Both the position numbers and the translations under genes were made by a program. A DNA stretch of 64,000 bases from Thermodesulfovibrio sp. 3907-1M. Its GTDB lineage: Bacteria; Nitrospirota; Thermodesulfovibrionia; Thermodesulfovibrionales; Thermodesulfovibrionaceae. The notes below the pieces were generated by a model that made no database searches, was not told the DNA's origin, and was given only the letters and a program-made list of their open reading frames with translations. Of the stretch, positions 62,702 to 64,000 are shown one piece after another. Location: contig NZ_CP144373.1 in assembly GCF_040450955.1 (NCBI RefSeq), forward strand, positions 1,592,486 through 1,656,485. Direction: 5' to 3'. Positions within the stretch are counted from its first letter, which is position 1, and each line of letters starts with the position of its first letter.

Positions 62702-63202
62702 GTGAAAAAGCTTTTAATCTTAACTCTTATATTGTTAATTCCACAGGTAGGGCAGAGTGCACTTAAAAAGAGTGATTCTGCCCCAAATTTTTTCTTAACC
62801 GATATAAATAGTAAGCCTGTAGAGCTTTATCAAATTAAAGGCAGGGTCATAGTTATAGAGTTTCTCTCAACTAAATGTTTTGCATGTGATTATGTAATTT
62901 CGGATATAAACAAACTTTATGAGAAATTCAAAAATAAAAATGTTCAAATAATCGGGATTTTATTCAATGACGAAATAAAGGAGACTCAAAAACTTATTGA
63001 GTTCGCAAAAGATAGAGGAATTCAATATCCTCTATTTATAGCTGATGCAAAGATAAAAAAAATGTATAATGTTTACGGTTTTCCAAATTTTTTTATTTTA
63101 AATGAGAAAAAAATCGTAGTTCAGATATACAGAGGAATAACACAGGATACCTTTGGTTTGTTAAATAAGGAAATTGAAAATCTCCTGAGAGAGGTAAAAT
63201 AG
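62702..63202 (+). CDS. TlpA-like exported thioredoxin-fold protein
   Basis: A 166-residue protein with an N-terminal signal (KKLLILTLILLIPQVGQSA) and a TlpA/ResA/AhpC-type fold: SAPNFFLTDINSKPVELYQI, redox motif CFAC in STKCFACDYV, and cis-proline in YGFPNFFILNEKK. It probably handles disulfides or cytochrome thiols in the periplasm. GTG start, three bases after trxA, with no good ribosome site. It ends directly at the ffh start codon. Confidence 0.82.
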   Translation: MKKLLILTLILLIPQVGQSALKKSDSAPNFFLTDINSKPVELYQIKGRVIVIEFLSTKCFACDYVISDINKLYEKFKNKNVQIIGILFNDEIKETQKLIEFAKDRGIQYPLFIADAKIKKMYNVYGFPNFFILNEKKIVVQIYRGITQDTFGLLNKEIENLLREVK

Positions 63203-64000
63203 ATGTTTGAGGCATTAACAGATAAACTTGAAGCAATATTTAAAAAACTCAAAGGCAAAGGAATTCTGAAAGAAGAAGATGTTGATGCAGCCTTAAAAGA
63301 GATAAGAATTGCTTTGCTTGAAGCAGATGTCAATTTTAGGGTTGTAAAAGTCTTTTATTGAAAGAGTTCGCCAGAAAGCTGTTGGCAAAGAAATCCTTGA
63401 AAGTCTTTCTCCTGCTCAACAGGTAATAAAAATTGTTTATGATGAACTGTGCGAGCTTTTGGGAGGAACCACTTCTAAGATTCAGCTAACTGCAAATCCA
63501 CCAACTATTCTTATGATGGTGGGACTGCACGGTTCTGGAAAAACCACCACTTCAGCAAAGCTTGCAAGAATTTTTAAGAAACAGGGGCGGCGTCCAATGC
63601 TTGTGGCAGCAGACCTTCAAAGACCAGCAGCAATTGAACAGCTTGTTACCCTGGGCAAACAAATTGATGTTGTAGTATTTCATTCTTATGAAACTAAGGA
63701 TCCGCGGCTCCTCTGCAAAGAAGCTTTAAAAAAAGCCGTAATTGATAGAATGGATCCAGTGATTGTTGATACTGCTGGAAGAATGCATGTGGATGAAGAA
63801 TTGATGCAGGAGTTACAGGATGTAAAGGCAATTCTCAATCCTCACGAAGTTCTTTTTGTTGCCGATGCAATGACAGGACAGGATGCAGTAAATATTGCAA
63901 AAAGCTTTAATGAAAAAATAGGAATTACAGGAGTTATTCTCACAAAGATGGATGGAGATGCCCGTGGTGGTGCAGCACTTTCAATAAAAGAAGTAACAGG
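63203..64000 (+). CDS. ffh: Signal recognition particle protein Ffh, frameshifted and cut by window end
   Basis: ATG 63203, after GAGGT, begins [20 protein letters not shown], typical of Ffh. The first frame stops at 63361 after 52 residues (ending NFRVVKVFY). Dropping one T from the TTTT run at 63353-63356 restores the expected continuation [23 protein letters not shown], and that second frame stays open from 63357 to the window end, with the GTPase loop [38 protein letters not shown] and [14 protein letters not shown]. Ffh targets membrane proteins and is normally essential, so a sequencing error or a recoding event is more likely than a dead gene. Confidence 0.9.

Overview
The window is a dense, AT-rich bacterial chromosome segment. 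It resembles Thermodesulfovibrio (Nitrospirota, thermophilic anaerobic sulfate reducers). That placement is an inference from overall gene content (tungsten-type aldehyde:ferredoxin oxidoreductase with its radical-SAM maturase, split archaeal-type glutamate synthase, archaeal-type phosphoglycerate mutase, a CxxCH-bearing sensor kinase) and from base composition; no marker gene proves it. I see no prophage, insertion sequence or CRISPR array. Most genes sit in tight operons with 4-nt or larger overlaps.

Layout. 1-3.4 kb: nitrogen control (3' end of amt, a PII protein, a NifA-type activator, an amidotransferase). 3.5-7.4 kb: sensory lipoprotein, histidine kinase and a convergent receiver protein. 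7.6-11.6 kb: hemL, a TorD-like chaperone, AtpZ/AtpI-like membrane proteins, two very small ORFs and pgi. 11.8-17.2 kb: tgt, a SplB-like radical SAM protein, a c-heme sensor kinase with its NtrC-type regulator, and tRNA-Ser(UGA). 17.2-24.6 kb: a seven-gene efflux operon on the minus strand headed by a TetR regulator. 24.7-35.6 kb: leuD-leuB-asd-metK-ahcY running into a tungsten-enzyme cluster (maturase, AOR, MoaD-like carrier, FmdE-like protein) and two anion transporters. 35.8-43.8 kb: ClC channel, Fur, mtgA, malQ and an ABC importer lacking a binding protein. 44-50.9 kb: split glutamate synthase divergent from glnA. 50.9-57.4 kb: a minus-strand operon for threonine and possibly homocysteine synthesis with a ubiquitin-like sulfur carrier, plus DedA, rhomboid and radical SAM genes. 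57.7-62.2 kb: dnaJ-hspR-clpB-hsp20 heat-shock cluster. 62.4-64 kb: thioredoxin, a TlpA-like protein and a frameshifted start of ffh.

How it fits together. Nitrogen assimilation (Amt, PII, NifA, GOGAT, GlnA) is present, but the PII protein lacks the usual uridylylation tyrosine, and glnA and the GOGAT operon share a palindromic box just downstream of both predicted start sites. The aspartate family is covered by asd, two threonine synthases, an apgM-like gene that may replace homoserine kinase, and metK/ahcY for SAM turnover. A second theme is ubiquitin-like sulfur carriers: one beside the tungsten enzyme and one beside a threonine-synthase paralogue, each with residues after the Gly-Gly.

Regulatory themes. 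At least eight genes have a -10-like hexamer only 5-8 nt before an ATG with no Shine-Dalgarno sequence, suggesting common leaderless transcription. A 10-mer, TATCGGCAAT, recurs in intergenic promoter regions.
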